Positions 1-8,948 of a stretch of 38,367 bases of DNA are shown piece after piece. Made by a program: the position numbers and the translations under genes. This stretch comes from an uncultured Desulfovibrionaceae bacterium (GTDB lineage Bacteria; Desulfobacterota; Desulfovibrionia; Desulfovibrionales; Desulfovibrionaceae), in contig CALUZP010000134.1 in NCBI GenBank assembly GCA_944325325.1, positions 1 to 38,367 on the forward strand, given 5' to 3'. The first letter of the stretch is position 1; each line of letters starts with the position of its first letter. The notes beneath the pieces were generated by a model. It made no database searches. It was not told the origin of the DNA and was given only the letters and a program-made list of their open reading frames with translations.

Positions 1-1
1 G

Positions 2-1063
2 CCCACGCATTTCAACCTCGAAGAAGCCCGGCGCGCCCAGGGCGCCAGCGGCATCAGTGTCGACGCCTACAATCTCAAGGAAATCCGCGCAGCCCTGCGC
101 GACGCACTTGACGCGGCCAAGCACGGCACGTTTGCCACACTGGTCGTACGCGGCACCTGTATCCGGAAAGTCCCGGCCAGCGCCTTCAACCAGGTGCTCA
201 CCGTGGACGCCAGCAAGTGCAAGCGCTGCGGTAGCTGCCTGATCTGCCCGGGGATTGAAGCCTCAGAAGATCACACCCCGCGCTGGAACAACCTCTGTTC
301 GGGATGCGTCTCGCAGACGCCCGCCTGTGCTCAGATGTGCGCCTTTGGCGCTATCAGCTGGGGCCCGCGCACGCAGACAAGCCAGGGCGGCGCAGGCGTC
401 GAACTGCCCGCCGCACCCGAAACCATCGACGTGCCCACGCTTGACGCCACGCAGCGTCCCTCCCGCCTGGCCGTGGCCATCCGCGGCGTGGGCGGCCAGG
501 GCAATCTGTTCTTTGGCAAGGCCCTGGCTCAAGTGGCTTTCCTTGCCGGGTACGGCGACAGCAACATCATGAAGGGCGAAACACACGGCATGGCCCAGAT
601 GGGCGGCCCGGTCATCAGCACCTTCGGCTGCGGCGACGTGGCCTCTCCGGAACTCGTGCCCGGAACGGCCGACGCGCTCATCGTCATGGAACAGAGTGAA
701 GTGCTGCGCCCGGGATTCCTGGATCTGCTCCGTCCTGGCGGCACCGTCCTGCTGGCCGACACCCGCGTTTTCTCGCAGGCCATGAAGCCCTCGGACTATC
801 CCGATGCGGCCACACTTGCCGCAGCGCTCGAAGGCTATAAGGTCATCCATGTCAACGTACTTGACATCGCCCTCAAGCTTGGTGACGCGTCGGGCCGCTG
901 CGCCAACGTGGTCATGCTCGGCGCTCTGAGCACGCTGCCGCCCTTCAACTCCCTGCCTGAAAACGTCTGGCTTGGCGCACTGAAGCAGGTTTCACCCAAG
1001 CCCGCCATCTGGACGCTCAACCATGCCGCCTTCAAGGCCGGGACAAAACTGATGCAGAACTGA
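2..1063 (+). CDS. Indolepyruvate:ferredoxin oxidoreductase, IorA C-terminus fused to IorB (5' partial)
   Basis: The open frame runs in from the left edge with no stop, so the gene is 5' truncated; 353 residues are visible. About the first 65 residues resemble the end of the TPP-binding part of IorA. A ferredoxin-like segment follows, with a C-x2-C-x2-C-x2-CP cluster motif (KCKRCGSCLICPG) and a second cysteine group (CSGC then CAQMC). The last ~190 residues are a gamma-type domain of 2-oxoacid:ferredoxin oxidoreductases, starting near the nucleotide-loop motif GVGGQG. IorA and IorB are usually separate proteins; here one frame carries both. The family oxidatively decarboxylates aryl-pyruvates to acyl-CoA with reduction of ferredoxin in the cytoplasm. 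An internal ATG at 194 is not a credible start because homology continues upstream. A related fused 2-oxoacid oxidoreductase with another substrate is possible. Confidence 0.82.
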   Translation, partial: PTHFNLEEARRAQGASGISVDAYNLKEIRAALRDALDAAKHGTFATLVVRGTCIRKVPASAFNQVLTVDASKCKRCGSCLICPGIEASEDHTPRWNNLCSGCVSQTPACAQMCAFGAISWGPRTQTSQGGAGVELPAAPETIDVPTLDATQRPSRLAVAIRGVGGQGNLFFGKALAQVAFLAGYGDSNIMKGETHGMAQMGGPVISTFGCGDVASPELVPGTADALIVMEQSEVLRPGFLDLLRPGGTVLLADTRVFSQAMKPSDYPDAATLAAALEGYKVIHVNVLDIALKLGDASGRCANVVMLGALSTLPPFNSLPENVWLGALKQVSPKPAIWTLNHAAFKAGTKLMQN

Positions 1064-1085
1064 TTGCCGCCAGCCGGCACACAAC

Positions 1086-1120
1086 GGGGGGCATCGCTCT
1101 TGGACGGTGCCCCCCTTTTT
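1086..1120 (+). terminator. Intrinsic terminator after the iorAB fusion
   Basis: An 8-bp perfect stem (GGGGGGCA at 1086-1093 with TGCCCCCC at 1108-1115) is followed directly by five T residues at 1116-1120. It begins 22 bases after the stop codon and should separate this gene from the hdr operon. Confidence 0.9.
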
Positions 1121-1974
1121 ATATCCTGCGTTTCCTGCATCAAAAAGGACGCCGCTGTCCTCTCAGACGTATAGTGCGCCTTGCAGCAAAAAACGGTCTC
1201 CGTGAACATCTCGCAATATCATTCATCCCTCTTCGGATTAGACACGAGCAGTCTCTCTTTTCGCCGGCCGGCGCCTTCTTCCCCGCAGCACAGACGGGGG
1301 TATTCAGTGCAAGTCGTCAGCTTTCGTTGAATAGTGAATAGATAAACAAGTTTAATTTTACTTATACTGATTATACATAAACAATATTTTACTTCTTTAA
1401 AAAATTCATATAAGAAAAAGCATCTATAAATAGTATCATAATTCATGACATTACTCACTGCATTATTTTTTATTTATTTATTATTATTTTGAGTTATATA
1501 TATGATATACTGCAAATAATATTTATATATACAATATATTTTATATACATATTACATAAAAAAGAATATCTGTCAGCAATCATGCATCATTTATTCTGCG
1601 CATACAGAGCAATATACCCCTGCGTCTACAGGAAGTCATTTCCTTACGTGATAAAAAGTTCAAAGTAACATGATCTTGATGCTGCGGTTCTGCTGACGCC
1701 GCTCAGCCACAGTCAAAGCATTATGCCATCACACCGTATTAATTATATTTTATAATGTAATAAACCAATTTAATATACACCTTCAAACGACAGCCGTGGC
1801 TGTTCCCGAGTCTTCGTCCGCGTATGAGAAGGGTCCCACGGACAGTCGCCCTGTGTTGAATCCTTCCGGGGGATGCTGGACAGCTTCTAAGATTTTAACT
1901 ACAATCCTAATGATAAAATGGATTTGATCCCAGCCCATTTTATTTCGATTACCACCCCATAGTCGAGGAGCGCC
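1121..1974. other. AT-rich intergenic region upstream of the hdr-flx operon
   Basis: No credible gene is seen. The stretch from about 1320 to 1780 is very AT-rich and unlike the coding DNA on both sides. It contains several short TATA-like runs but no clear -35/-10 pair that I would defend. A small minus-strand open frame of 79 codons (1219-1458) has AT-driven composition and no recognisable family. The last ~70 bases hold the dyad listed separately. The length and composition suggest a regulatory region or the remnant of an insertion. Confidence 0.5.
1911..1942 (+). promoter_or_regulatory. Dyad overlapping a possible extended -10 of the hdr-flx operon
   Basis: A perfect 8-bp inverted repeat, TAAAATGG (1914-1921) and CCATTTTA (1935-1942), is separated by 13 bases and lies 32 bases before the hdrC start. 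The left arm coincides with a possible extended -10 (TG at 1911-1912, TAAAAT at 1914-1919). No good -35 is visible. This geometry suits an operator for a dimeric repressor, but the regulator is unknown. It could also form a weak stem in the leader. Confidence 0.4.
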
Positions 1975-2535
1975 ATGGACAGCATCAATCTAAGAGCTCG
2001 CGACGAGGCCTTCATCCGTGAAGTAGAAAAGGAAAGCGGCCAGAACATTTCCACCTGTTACCAGTGTGGAAACTGTACGGCCGGCTGCCCGTGCGGGCCC
2101 GTCTACGACCTTCAGGTTAATCAGATCATGCGAGCCATTCAGCTCGGTGATAAAAAAACCGTTTTGGAAGCCGCATCCCCCTGGCTCTGCGTTTCCTGTT
2201 CCACCTGTTCGGCCCGCTGCCCGAACGACATCGACGTTGCCCGTGTCATGGACACTGTGCGTCATATCGGCCGTCGCGAAGGCAAGACCAAATACGTCAT
2301 CAACGCGTTCTGGGATTCGTTCCTCCAGACCGTGCGGTTCTGCGGACGCAGCTATGAACTTGGCATCATGGCCCTGTTCATGCTTCGTACCGGCCGTTTC
2401 TATACTGACCTTGATCTTGCGCCGCGGATGCTGCCCAAGAAAAAGATGCCCTATCTGCCCCATCTGATCCGGGGCAAGGCTGCTGTGAGCCGTATTTTCA
2501 AGCGGTTCAACGATATGCAGCAATACGACGACTGA
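1975..2535 (+). CDS. hdrC: Heterodisulfide reductase-like subunit HdrC
   Basis: This 186-residue protein is the iron-sulfur electron-transfer subunit of a cytoplasmic HdrABC complex. Two classic [4Fe-4S] motifs are present: CYQCGNCTAGCP with cysteines 28, 31, 34 and 38, and CVSCSTCSARCP with cysteines 72, 75, 78 and 82. In the family HdrC passes electrons from HdrA to the catalytic HdrB. The C-terminal half has no membrane segment and is lysine/arginine rich, as in bacterial HdrC. The start is supported by GAGGAG at 1964-1969. It is the first gene of a six-gene operon in the order hdrC-hdrB-hdrA-flxDC-flxB-flxA, the order known in Desulfovibrio, where an adh gene precedes it; here an AT-rich spacer precedes it instead. 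Confidence 0.92.
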   Translation: MDSINLRARDEAFIREVEKESGQNISTCYQCGNCTAGCPCGPVYDLQVNQIMRAIQLGDKKTVLEAASPWLCVSCSTCSARCPNDIDVARVMDTVRHIGRREGKTKYVINAFWDSFLQTVRFCGRSYELGIMALFMLRTGRFYTDLDLAPRMLPKKKMPYLPHLIRGKAAVSRIFKRFNDMQQYDD

Positions 2536-2618
2536 GGGCCCCCTGACGTCCAACAGCCCGCTGCGACGCCGTCCTGCCAACGAAGGCTGCCGCACCGCGG
2601 ATGTAAAGAGGATCTGCC

Positions 2619-3533
2619 ATGAAATTTGCGTACTACCCCGGATGCTCGGGCAAAGGGACCTCGGTGGAATACGAAATCTCCACCAAGGCCGTCTGTTCGG
2701 CGCTGGGCATCTATCTGCAGGAACTTGCCGACTGGAGCTGCTGCGGCTCCACGCCGGCCCACGCCACTGACACACTGCTGTCCGCTGCCTTAAGCGCCCG
2801 TAATCTGTCTCTTGCGGCAGAAGCCATGAAGCAGAGCGGAGCTACCAAGCTGGCCACGCCCTGCCCCAGCTGCCTGGCCAATCTGAAGACTGCCCGCCAT
2901 CACATGGCCAATCAGGAATTCCGCAGAAAAGTCGACAAGCTCCTGGACTCGCCCTGCCCGCCTCTTGGCCCCAAGGGTGAAGAGCCCCTGCCGGAAACCT
3001 ATTCGATTCTCCAGCTGCTGGTGGAAGACTACGGCCTTGAAAACATCGCGGCCAAGGTCACCCGTCCCCTCAAGGGACTGAAAATTGCGCCTTACTACGG
3101 ATGCCTTCTGAGCCGTCCGGCACCCATCATGCAGTTCGACGACCCGGAAAACCCGACGTCCATGGACCGGCTGCTTGAGGCCCTGGGCGCGGAAGTCGTC
3201 CCCTTCCCGCTGAAGACAGAATGCTGCGGCGCCGCCATGGGCATCCCGCGCCGTGATATCACCGCCCGGCTGAGCGCCCGTCTGCTGGACGCGGCCACAA
3301 CCTTCGGCGCGGACATGATTGCCGTGGCCTGCCCGCTGTGCCACATGAACCTCGACCTGCGTCAGGAGCAGGCCGCCAAGGCGTCCGGCGTTTCATACGA
3401 TATGCCGGTGCTGTACTTCACGCAGCTGATGGGCATTGCCCTCGGCCTGCCCGACAGCGACCTGGCGCTGGATAAGCTGAGCGTCAGCCCGGCCGCCGCC
3501 CTGCAGAAGATAGGCAAGGAGATTTCGGCATGA
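2619..3533 (+). CDS. hdrB: Heterodisulfide reductase-like subunit HdrB
   Basis: This 304-residue protein is the expected disulfide-reducing catalytic subunit. It has two CCG domains with the cysteine sets known to bind non-cubane [4Fe-4S] clusters: YPGCS, then SCCGST and CPSCLAN in the N-terminal half; YGCL, then ECCGAA and CPLCHMNLD in the C-terminal half. Both halves look intact. GAGG about 10 bases upstream supports the ATG. The gene follows hdrC after 83 bases, and its TGA overlaps the hdrA ATG (ATGA at 3530-3533), indicating translational coupling. The physiological disulfide in sulfate reducers is usually thought to be DsrC or a related thiol; nothing in this window identifies it. Confidence 0.92.
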   Translation: MKFAYYPGCSGKGTSVEYEISTKAVCSALGIYLQELADWSCCGSTPAHATDTLLSAALSARNLSLAAEAMKQSGATKLATPCPSCLANLKTARHHMANQEFRRKVDKLLDSPCPPLGPKGEEPLPETYSILQLLVEDYGLENIAAKVTRPLKGLKIAPYYGCLLSRPAPIMQFDDPENPTSMDRLLEALGAEVVPFPLKTECCGAAMGIPRRDITARLSARLLDAATTFGADMIAVACPLCHMNLDLRQEQAAKASGVSYDMPVLYFTQLMGIALGLPDSDLALDKLSVSPAAALQKIGKEISA

Positions 3534-5491
3534 GAATCGGTGTATTCATCTGCCATTGCGGTTCCAACATCGCCGGTACGGTCGACTGCGCACAGGTGGC
3601 CAAAAACGCCACGGCATTCCCGGATGTCGCCTTCGCCACCGATACCATGTACGCCTGCTCCGAACCGGGGCAGGACGCAATCGTAGCCGCTGTCAAGGAA
3701 CATCACCTTGACGGCGTTGTCGTGGCTTCCTGTACACCGCGCATGCACGAGCCCACCTTCCGCCGTACGGTGGAGCGTGCGGGACTCAACCGCTACATGT
3801 TTGAAATGGCCAACATCCGCGAACACGTTTCGTGGATCGGCAAGGACAAGGAAGCCAACACCAACAAGGCGACCGAACTGGTCCGCATGGCTGTCGAAAA
3901 GCTGCGCCGCGACGCGCCGCTCTATACGAAAAAATTCGACTCCGTCAAAAAAGTGCTTGTCATCGGCGGCGGTGTGGCCGGCATTCAGGCCGCACTCGAC
4001 TGTGCCGACGCGGGCATTCAGGTCGTCATGGTCGAACGCGAGACGTCCATTGGCGGCAAGATGGCCAAACTCGACAAGACCTTCCCCACCGTGGACTGCT
4101 CAAGCTGCATCCTCGGCCCCAAGATGGTCGACGTGGCTCAGCACCCCAACATCAAGCTGCTGGCGGCTTCCGAAGTGACCAATGTCAGCGGCTATGTGGG
4201 CAACTTCACCGTGAGCATCAAGCGCCGTGCCACCTATGTGGACTGGTCCAAATGCACCGGCTGCGGGCTGTGCACCGAAAAATGCCCCTCCAAGAAGACG
4301 CCCGACAAATTCAACGAGTTCATGGGCCCCACCACGGCCATCAACATCCCGTTCCCGCAGGCCATTCCCAAAAAGGCCGCCATCAACCCCGACTACTGCC
4401 GTAAAATCAAGGACGGCAAGTGCGGCGTGTGCGCCAAGGTCTGCCCCACGGGTGCGATCAATTACGAAATGCAGGACGAAGTGATCACCGAACAGGTGGG
4501 CGCCATTGTTGCGGCTTCAGGCTATGATCTCATGGACTGGACCGTGTACGGCGAATACGGAGCAGGCCGCTACCCCGACGTGATCACCTCCCTGCAGTAC
4601 GAACGGCTCCTTTCGGCCGCAGGCCCCACAGGCGGACACATCCAGCGCCCCTCCGACGGCAAGGAGCCCAAAAGCGTGGTCTTCATCCAGTGCGTCGGCT
4701 CCCGCGACCGCTCCATCGGCCGCCCCTACTGCTCCGGCTTCTGCTGCATGTACACGGCCAAGCAGGCCGTACTGACCAAGGACCACATCCCCGATTCCCA
4801 GTCCTATGTCTTTTACATGGACATCCGCGCCCCGGGCAAGATGTATGACGAGTTCACCCGCCGCGCCATGGAAGAATACGGCACCGAATACATCCGCGGC
4901 CGCGTCTCCTGCATCCAGCCCAACGGCCGGGGACAGTACCTTGTGCGCGGCGTTGACACGCTGATGGGCAAGCCTGTTGAGGTGCTGGCTGATCTGGTGG
5001 TGCTCGCCGTGGGCGTGGAAGGCGCAAAAGGCGCCGGAAAGCTTGCGGAAACACTGCATATCTCTTACGACCACTACGGCTTCTTCATGGAGTCGCACTG
5101 CAAGCTCCGCCCTGTGGAAACCAATACCGCAGGCGTGTTCCTGGCAGGTGCCTGCCAGGGCGCCAAGGACATCCCCTCGTCCGTGGCCCAGGGCAGCGGC
5201 GCTGCCGCCAAGGTCATCGGCCTGCTCTCCAAGCCGCAGCTTGAAAGCGATCCGCAGATTTCGGTCGTGGACATCAAGCGCTGCGTGGGCTGCGGCAAAT
5301 GCGTGGACGTCTGCCCGTTCCAGGCCATTACCAAGCAGTCCATCCGTGGCGAAGTCAAGGCCCAGGTCATTGAGGCCGTCTGCCAGGGTTGCGGCCTGTG
5401 CGTGGCAACCTGCCCGCAGGGCGCCATCCAGCTCTCCCACTTCACCGACAACCAGATTCTTGCGGAGGTAAACGCCCTATGTCAGTGCTGA
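3530..5491 (+). CDS. hdrA: Heterodisulfide reductase-like subunit HdrA (bifurcating flavoprotein)
   Basis: This 653-residue protein is the FAD-containing subunit where electron bifurcation is placed in this family. The N-terminal ~140 residues begin with the HdrA-type segment containing CHCG. An FAD-binding motif (VLVIGGGVAGIQAA) follows, then the HdrA signature CSSCILGPKMV. Four ferredoxin-type cluster motifs are visible: CTGCGLCTEKCP, CGVCAKVCP, and at the C-terminus CVGCGKCVDVCP and CQGCGLCVATCP. The length suits a bacterial HdrA of the Flx-linked type. AAGGAG at 3516-3521 supports the start. The gene overlaps hdrB by 4 bases and the next gene by 13, so the operon is tightly coupled. Confidence 0.93.
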   Translation: MRIGVFICHCGSNIAGTVDCAQVAKNATAFPDVAFATDTMYACSEPGQDAIVAAVKEHHLDGVVVASCTPRMHEPTFRRTVERAGLNRYMFEMANIREHVSWIGKDKEANTNKATELVRMAVEKLRRDAPLYTKKFDSVKKVLVIGGGVAGIQAALDCADAGIQVVMVERETSIGGKMAKLDKTFPTVDCSSCILGPKMVDVAQHPNIKLLAASEVTNVSGYVGNFTVSIKRRATYVDWSKCTGCGLCTEKCPSKKTPDKFNEFMGPTTAINIPFPQAIPKKAAINPDYCRKIKDGKCGVCAKVCPTGAINYEMQDEVITEQVGAIVAASGYDLMDWTVYGEYGAGRYPDVITSLQYERLLSAAGPTGGHIQRPSDGKEPKSVVFIQCVGSRDRSIGRPYCSGFCCMYTAKQAVLTKDHIPDSQSYVFYMDIRAPGKMYDEFTRRAMEEYGTEYIRGRVSCIQPNGRGQYLVRGVDTLMGKPVEVLADLVVLAVGVEGAKGAGKLAETLHISYDHYGFFMESHCKLRPVETNTAGVFLAGACQGAKDIPSSVAQGSGAAAKVIGLLSKPQLESDPQISVVDIKRCVGCGKCVDVCPFQAITKQSIRGEVKAQVIEAVCQGCGLCVATCPQGAIQLSHFTDNQILAEVNALCQC

Positions 5492-7005
5492 CAGGCAAAG
5501 AACTCCGGATCGTGGGCTTTCTCTGCAACTGGTGCTCCTACGGCGGCGCCGACACCGCCGGGGTGGCCCGCGCCACCCAGCCCACGGACCTGCGCATTAT
5601 CCGTGTCCCCTGTTCCGGACGCGTGAATCCGCTGTTTCCGCTCAAGGCCCTGCTCTCCGGCGCGGATGGCGTGCTTGTGTCGGGCTGCCACCCGCGTGAC
5701 TGCCACTATTCGGCCGGCAACTTCTACGCCCGCCGGCGTCTCGAGCTGCTCAAGGAGTTTTTGCCCATCATCGGCATCAACCCCGACCGCTTCGAGTACA
5801 CCTGGGTTTCGGCGTCTGAAGGACAGCGCTGGCAGCAGGTTGTCACGGCCTTCACCGATCGCATCCACAAGCTTGGCCCTGCGCCGCGCTTCAAGGACGC
5901 CGAGCCCATCTACGATCTGCCGGGCGCGCTGACCAGCCTTGTGCGCCCGCTGGACTGCGGCGGCAATCCCGCACTTGACGAGCTGAAACAGCAAATCCGC
6001 GACGCGCTGGCCGACGGCCATCTGCACTGTGTTGTCGGCTGGCAGCAGGGTTACGACCCCATCCACGCCACGCCCCTGCACATGCGCAAGCCCGAAGATG
6101 TGGACAGGCTCATCTGGGGCCCGTTCAACATCCACTCCACGGCGAACATGATCACCCAGCTTATCAAGGAAGCCCAGGACGCCGCCATGGTCGGCGTCAA
6201 GCGCGGCGATCCCATTCCGCCGGCCAAGAAAGTCGGCGTTGTGGTCAAGGGCTGTGACAGCAAGGGCCTTGTGGAGCTTCTGCAGGAAAAGCTCATTGAC
6301 CGCAACGCGGTGGAAATCTTCGCCATGGGCTGCAACGGCACGGTAAGCACCGACCGCATTCTGGCCAAGATCGGCAATACGGCCGCCCGCGTCAGCGCCG
6401 TGAGCGGCAAGGGCGATACGCTGACCGTTACCGCTGACGGCACCGAATACACGATGTCCATGAACGACATCGCTCAGGACAAGTGCCGCGCCTGCAAGAT
6501 GCCCAGCGCCAAGGTCTATGATCACTTTGCGGGTGAACCCGTGACCGTCGCCGAAGACGCCGTGCCGGAACCGGCCGCCATCATGGCCTACCTTGATTCG
6601 CTCACGCTGGATCAGCGCATGGGCTTCTGGAAAGGCCAGATGGAACGCTGCATCCGCTGCCACGCCTGCCGCAACGCCTGTCCCATGTGCGTATGCCGTG
6701 AAGTGTGTGTTGCTGACAGCCGTGAACCGCACTGGGTAACCCAGGACGACACGGTAACCAACAAGTTCTTCTTCCAGCTCATTCACGCCCTGCATCTGGC
6801 CGGCCGCTGCACCGGCTGCGGCGAGTGCAACCGCGCCTGCCCGGTGGGCATCCCGGTCGGCGCACTCAAGATGCAGACGGGCCGCATCGTCCAGCGTCTG
6901 TTCGACGGCTATCAGCCAGGCACTGACGCCGACGCCATCCCGCCGTTCCTGGGCTACGAAGTGGAAGAAAAGAATATCCCCGAACATCATATCGAGAGGG
7001 CCTAA
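5479..7005 (+). CDS. Fused FlxD-FlxC electron-transfer subunit (MvhD domain plus two-cluster ferredoxin domain)
   Basis: The 508-residue protein starts with an MvhD/FlxD domain (FLCNWCSYGGADTAGVAR, then SGCHPRDCHY), which in the family binds a [2Fe-2S] cluster and passes electrons to HdrA. The C-terminal ~130 residues carry two [4Fe-4S] motifs, CIRCHACRNACPMC and CTGCGECNRACP, as in FlxC. The middle third fits the FlxC/FrhB-like part. I read it as flxD and flxC joined in one frame. The ATG at 5479 is chosen because GGAGG lies at 5464-5468; an upstream in-frame ATG at 5389 would only lengthen the overlap with hdrA. Domain assignment rests on motifs and gene order, not an alignment. Confidence 0.82.
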   Translation: MSVLTGKELRIVGFLCNWCSYGGADTAGVARATQPTDLRIIRVPCSGRVNPLFPLKALLSGADGVLVSGCHPRDCHYSAGNFYARRRLELLKEFLPIIGINPDRFEYTWVSASEGQRWQQVVTAFTDRIHKLGPAPRFKDAEPIYDLPGALTSLVRPLDCGGNPALDELKQQIRDALADGHLHCVVGWQQGYDPIHATPLHMRKPEDVDRLIWGPFNIHSTANMITQLIKEAQDAAMVGVKRGDPIPPAKKVGVVVKGCDSKGLVELLQEKLIDRNAVEIFAMGCNGTVSTDRILAKIGNTAARVSAVSGKGDTLTVTADGTEYTMSMNDIAQDKCRACKMPSAKVYDHFAGEPVTVAEDAVPEPAAIMAYLDSLTLDQRMGFWKGQMERCIRCHACRNACPMCVCREVCVADSREPHWVTQDDTVTNKFFFQLIHALHLAGRCTGCGECNRACPVGIPVGALKMQTGRIVQRLFDGYQPGTDADAIPPFLGYEVEEKNIPEHHIERA

Positions 7006-7008
7006 GCC

Positions 7009-8058
7009 ATGACCATCTGCTTTCTGGCCACTGAGGGCCTTGTTCCGTGGCTGGCCAAACTTGCCCAGAACTACCGCGTGTTCGCGCCGCGCCGGGAAGG
7101 GAAAGCCATCATCTTCCGTCCCTGGAAGGAAGGCGACAAAGCCCCGGTGCCGCTTAAGGCCACCGTCGCGCCCAAGGGAGTGATGTTCCCCGCCTGCGAA
7201 ACGCTCGTATCCTACAAGACGACCAAGGATCCCCAGCAGCTCGACAAGGTGAGCCTCACGCTCAAGGCGCCCGTCAAGGCCGAGCCCACCGTGCTGTTTG
7301 GCTGCCGCTCCTGTGACGCCCGCGGCTTTGTCGCTCTGGACAAGGCCTATCTGGGCGGCAAGTTCAAGGACCCCTATTACGAAGCCCGGCGCAACGCGAC
7401 ACTCATCATTACGCACACCTGCGACAACCCCACCCCTACCTGCTTCTGCACCTGGGTCAACGGGGGGCCGGCAAGTCCTGAAGGCTCCGACGTGCTCATG
7501 ACCGCCGTACAGGGCGGCTATGTGCTCGAAGGCATTTCACAGAAAGGCAACGATCTGCTGGCCGGCTCCGGTCTGCCGGACGGTTCGGACAAGCTGAATG
7601 AAGCCCGCGCACTGCGTACTGAAGCGGCCAAACGCGTGACGCCCCGCAAGGATCTCTCCAAGGCGGCCGAACGCCTCAAGGCCCGGTTCACCGACATGGA
7701 CTTCTGGATCGCCCAGACAGCCAAATGCCTGTCGTGCGGGGCCTGCACGTTCATGTGCCCGACCTGCCAGTGCTTCAACATCACCGACGAAGGCGACCCC
7801 GCCAGCGAACAGGGTGGCCAGCGCCTGCGCTCATGGGACTACTGCATGTCGCCCATGTTCACCCGTGAAGCCAGCGGCCACAACCCGCGCATGGTCAAAG
7901 CCGCACGCATGCGCAACCGTGTTTCGCACAAATACTGGTATTCGACCGAATATTCACCGGACGGCCGTTTCTCCTGCACCGGCTGCGGCCGCTGCATCGC
8001 CCAGTGCCCCGTCTCGCTGGATATCCGCGAAATTGTGGTCAAGGCCATTGAGGAATAA
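7009..8058 (+). CDS. flxB: FlxB, iron-sulfur subunit of the NADH dehydrogenase module
   Basis: This 349-residue protein resembles the beta subunits of sulfhydrogenases and AsrA-type sulfite reductases. The N-terminal two thirds carry FGCRSCDARG and TCDNPTPTCFCTW, and the C-terminal third has two cluster motifs, CLSCGACTFMCPTC and CTGCGRCIAQCP. In the Flx module it should link FlxA to FlxC/D. It begins 3 bases after the flxDC stop, with GAGAGGG at 6994-7000 as ribosome site. An AsrA assignment is unlikely because the full hdrCBA-flx order surrounds it. Confidence 0.85.
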   Translation: MTICFLATEGLVPWLAKLAQNYRVFAPRREGKAIIFRPWKEGDKAPVPLKATVAPKGVMFPACETLVSYKTTKDPQQLDKVSLTLKAPVKAEPTVLFGCRSCDARGFVALDKAYLGGKFKDPYYEARRNATLIITHTCDNPTPTCFCTWVNGGPASPEGSDVLMTAVQGGYVLEGISQKGNDLLAGSGLPDGSDKLNEARALRTEAAKRVTPRKDLSKAAERLKARFTDMDFWIAQTAKCLSCGACTFMCPTCQCFNITDEGDPASEQGGQRLRSWDYCMSPMFTREASGHNPRMVKAARMRNRVSHKYWYSTEYSPDGRFSCTGCGRCIAQCPVSLDIREIVVKAIEE

Positions 8059-8070
8059 AAGGACAGCGCT

Positions 8071-8916
8071 ATGAACGAACTCAATCCGCTCCTGCCAGAA
8101 GTCGCCACCGTTGTGGAGATCGTGCAGGAAACGCATAACATCAAGACGTTTCGCGTCAAACTTGACGATGAGGAACGCATGAAGGCGTTCCACTTCGAAC
8201 CCGGCCAGGTGGGCCAGCTCTCGCTGTTCGGCGTCGGCGAATCCACGTTCGTCATCAATTCGCCGCCAACCCGCATGGACTATCTGCAGTTCTCGGTGAT
8301 GAAAGCCGGTGAAGTGACCAGCGCCCTGCACAAGCTCAATGTCGGCGATAAAATCGGCGTGCGCGCCCCGCTGGGCAACTTCTTCCCCTATGCCAAATGG
8401 AAGGGCAAGGACATTTTCTTCATCGGCGGCGGCATCGGCATGGCACCTATCCGGACCATCATGCTCTACCTTCTGGACAACAAGAAGGACTATGGCACGA
8501 TCAGCCTGCTCTATGGCGCAAAGACCCCTGAAGATCTCTCCTACAAGGACGACATCAAGGAATGGCTGGCCGATCCGAATCTGAATGCCGTGCTGACCAT
8601 CGACAATCCGGCCGAGGGCTGGACAGTGGACGACACGCACAAGGTGGGCCTCATCCCCAACGTGCTCAAGGAGCTCGCGCCCAGGCCCGACAACTGCATC
8701 GCCGTGCTGTGCGGCCCGCCCATCATGATCAAGTTCACACTCATGGCCCTGAAGGACATGAACTTCCCCGACGAACAGATCTTCACCACGCTGGAAAAGC
8801 GCATGAAGTGCGGCGTCGGCCTGTGCGGCCGTTGCAACATCGGCGGCAAGCTGGTCTGTGTCGACGGCCCTGTCTTCAGTTACGATCAGCTCCGGGAGCT
8901 CCCGCCTGAGCTGTAA
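8071..8916 (+). CDS. flxA: FlxA, FAD/NAD(P)-binding oxidoreductase subunit
   Basis: This 281-residue protein is of the ferredoxin-NADP reductase/PyrK/AsrB type. The FAD domain comes first. The NAD(P)-binding part starts near FIGGGIGMAPIR and includes the AVLCGPPIM motif. The C-terminus has a four-cysteine [2Fe-2S] motif, KCGVGLCGRCNIGGKLVCVDGPVF. In the family it is the site of NADH oxidation for the complex. AAGGA precedes the ATG by about 8 bases. It is the last gene of the operon, with a strong hairpin 32 bases downstream. Confidence 0.87.
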   Translation: MNELNPLLPEVATVVEIVQETHNIKTFRVKLDDEERMKAFHFEPGQVGQLSLFGVGESTFVINSPPTRMDYLQFSVMKAGEVTSALHKLNVGDKIGVRAPLGNFFPYAKWKGKDIFFIGGGIGMAPIRTIMLYLLDNKKDYGTISLLYGAKTPEDLSYKDDIKEWLADPNLNAVLTIDNPAEGWTVDDTHKVGLIPNVLKELAPRPDNCIAVLCGPPIMIKFTLMALKDMNFPDEQIFTTLEKRMKCGVGLCGRCNIGGKLVCVDGPVFSYDQLRELPPEL

Positions 8917-8948
8917 CCGCGCTCACACAGCCTCGCCTGGACATCATA

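Noticed and set aside
1219..1458. Minus-strand open frame of 79 codons in the AT-rich spacer
   Set aside because: Composition follows the AT-rich DNA, there is no ribosome site, and no family is recognisable.
5482..7416. Long minus-strand open frame (644 codons) opposite flxDC and flxB
   Set aside because: It is the reverse shadow of GC-rich codon usage; the plus strand has clear cluster motifs and operon spacing.
7009..8916. Reading flxB-flxA as an anaerobic sulfite reductase (AsrAB)
   Set aside because: No asrC is present and the genes lie in the hdrCBA-flx order typical of the NADH-linked bifurcating complex.
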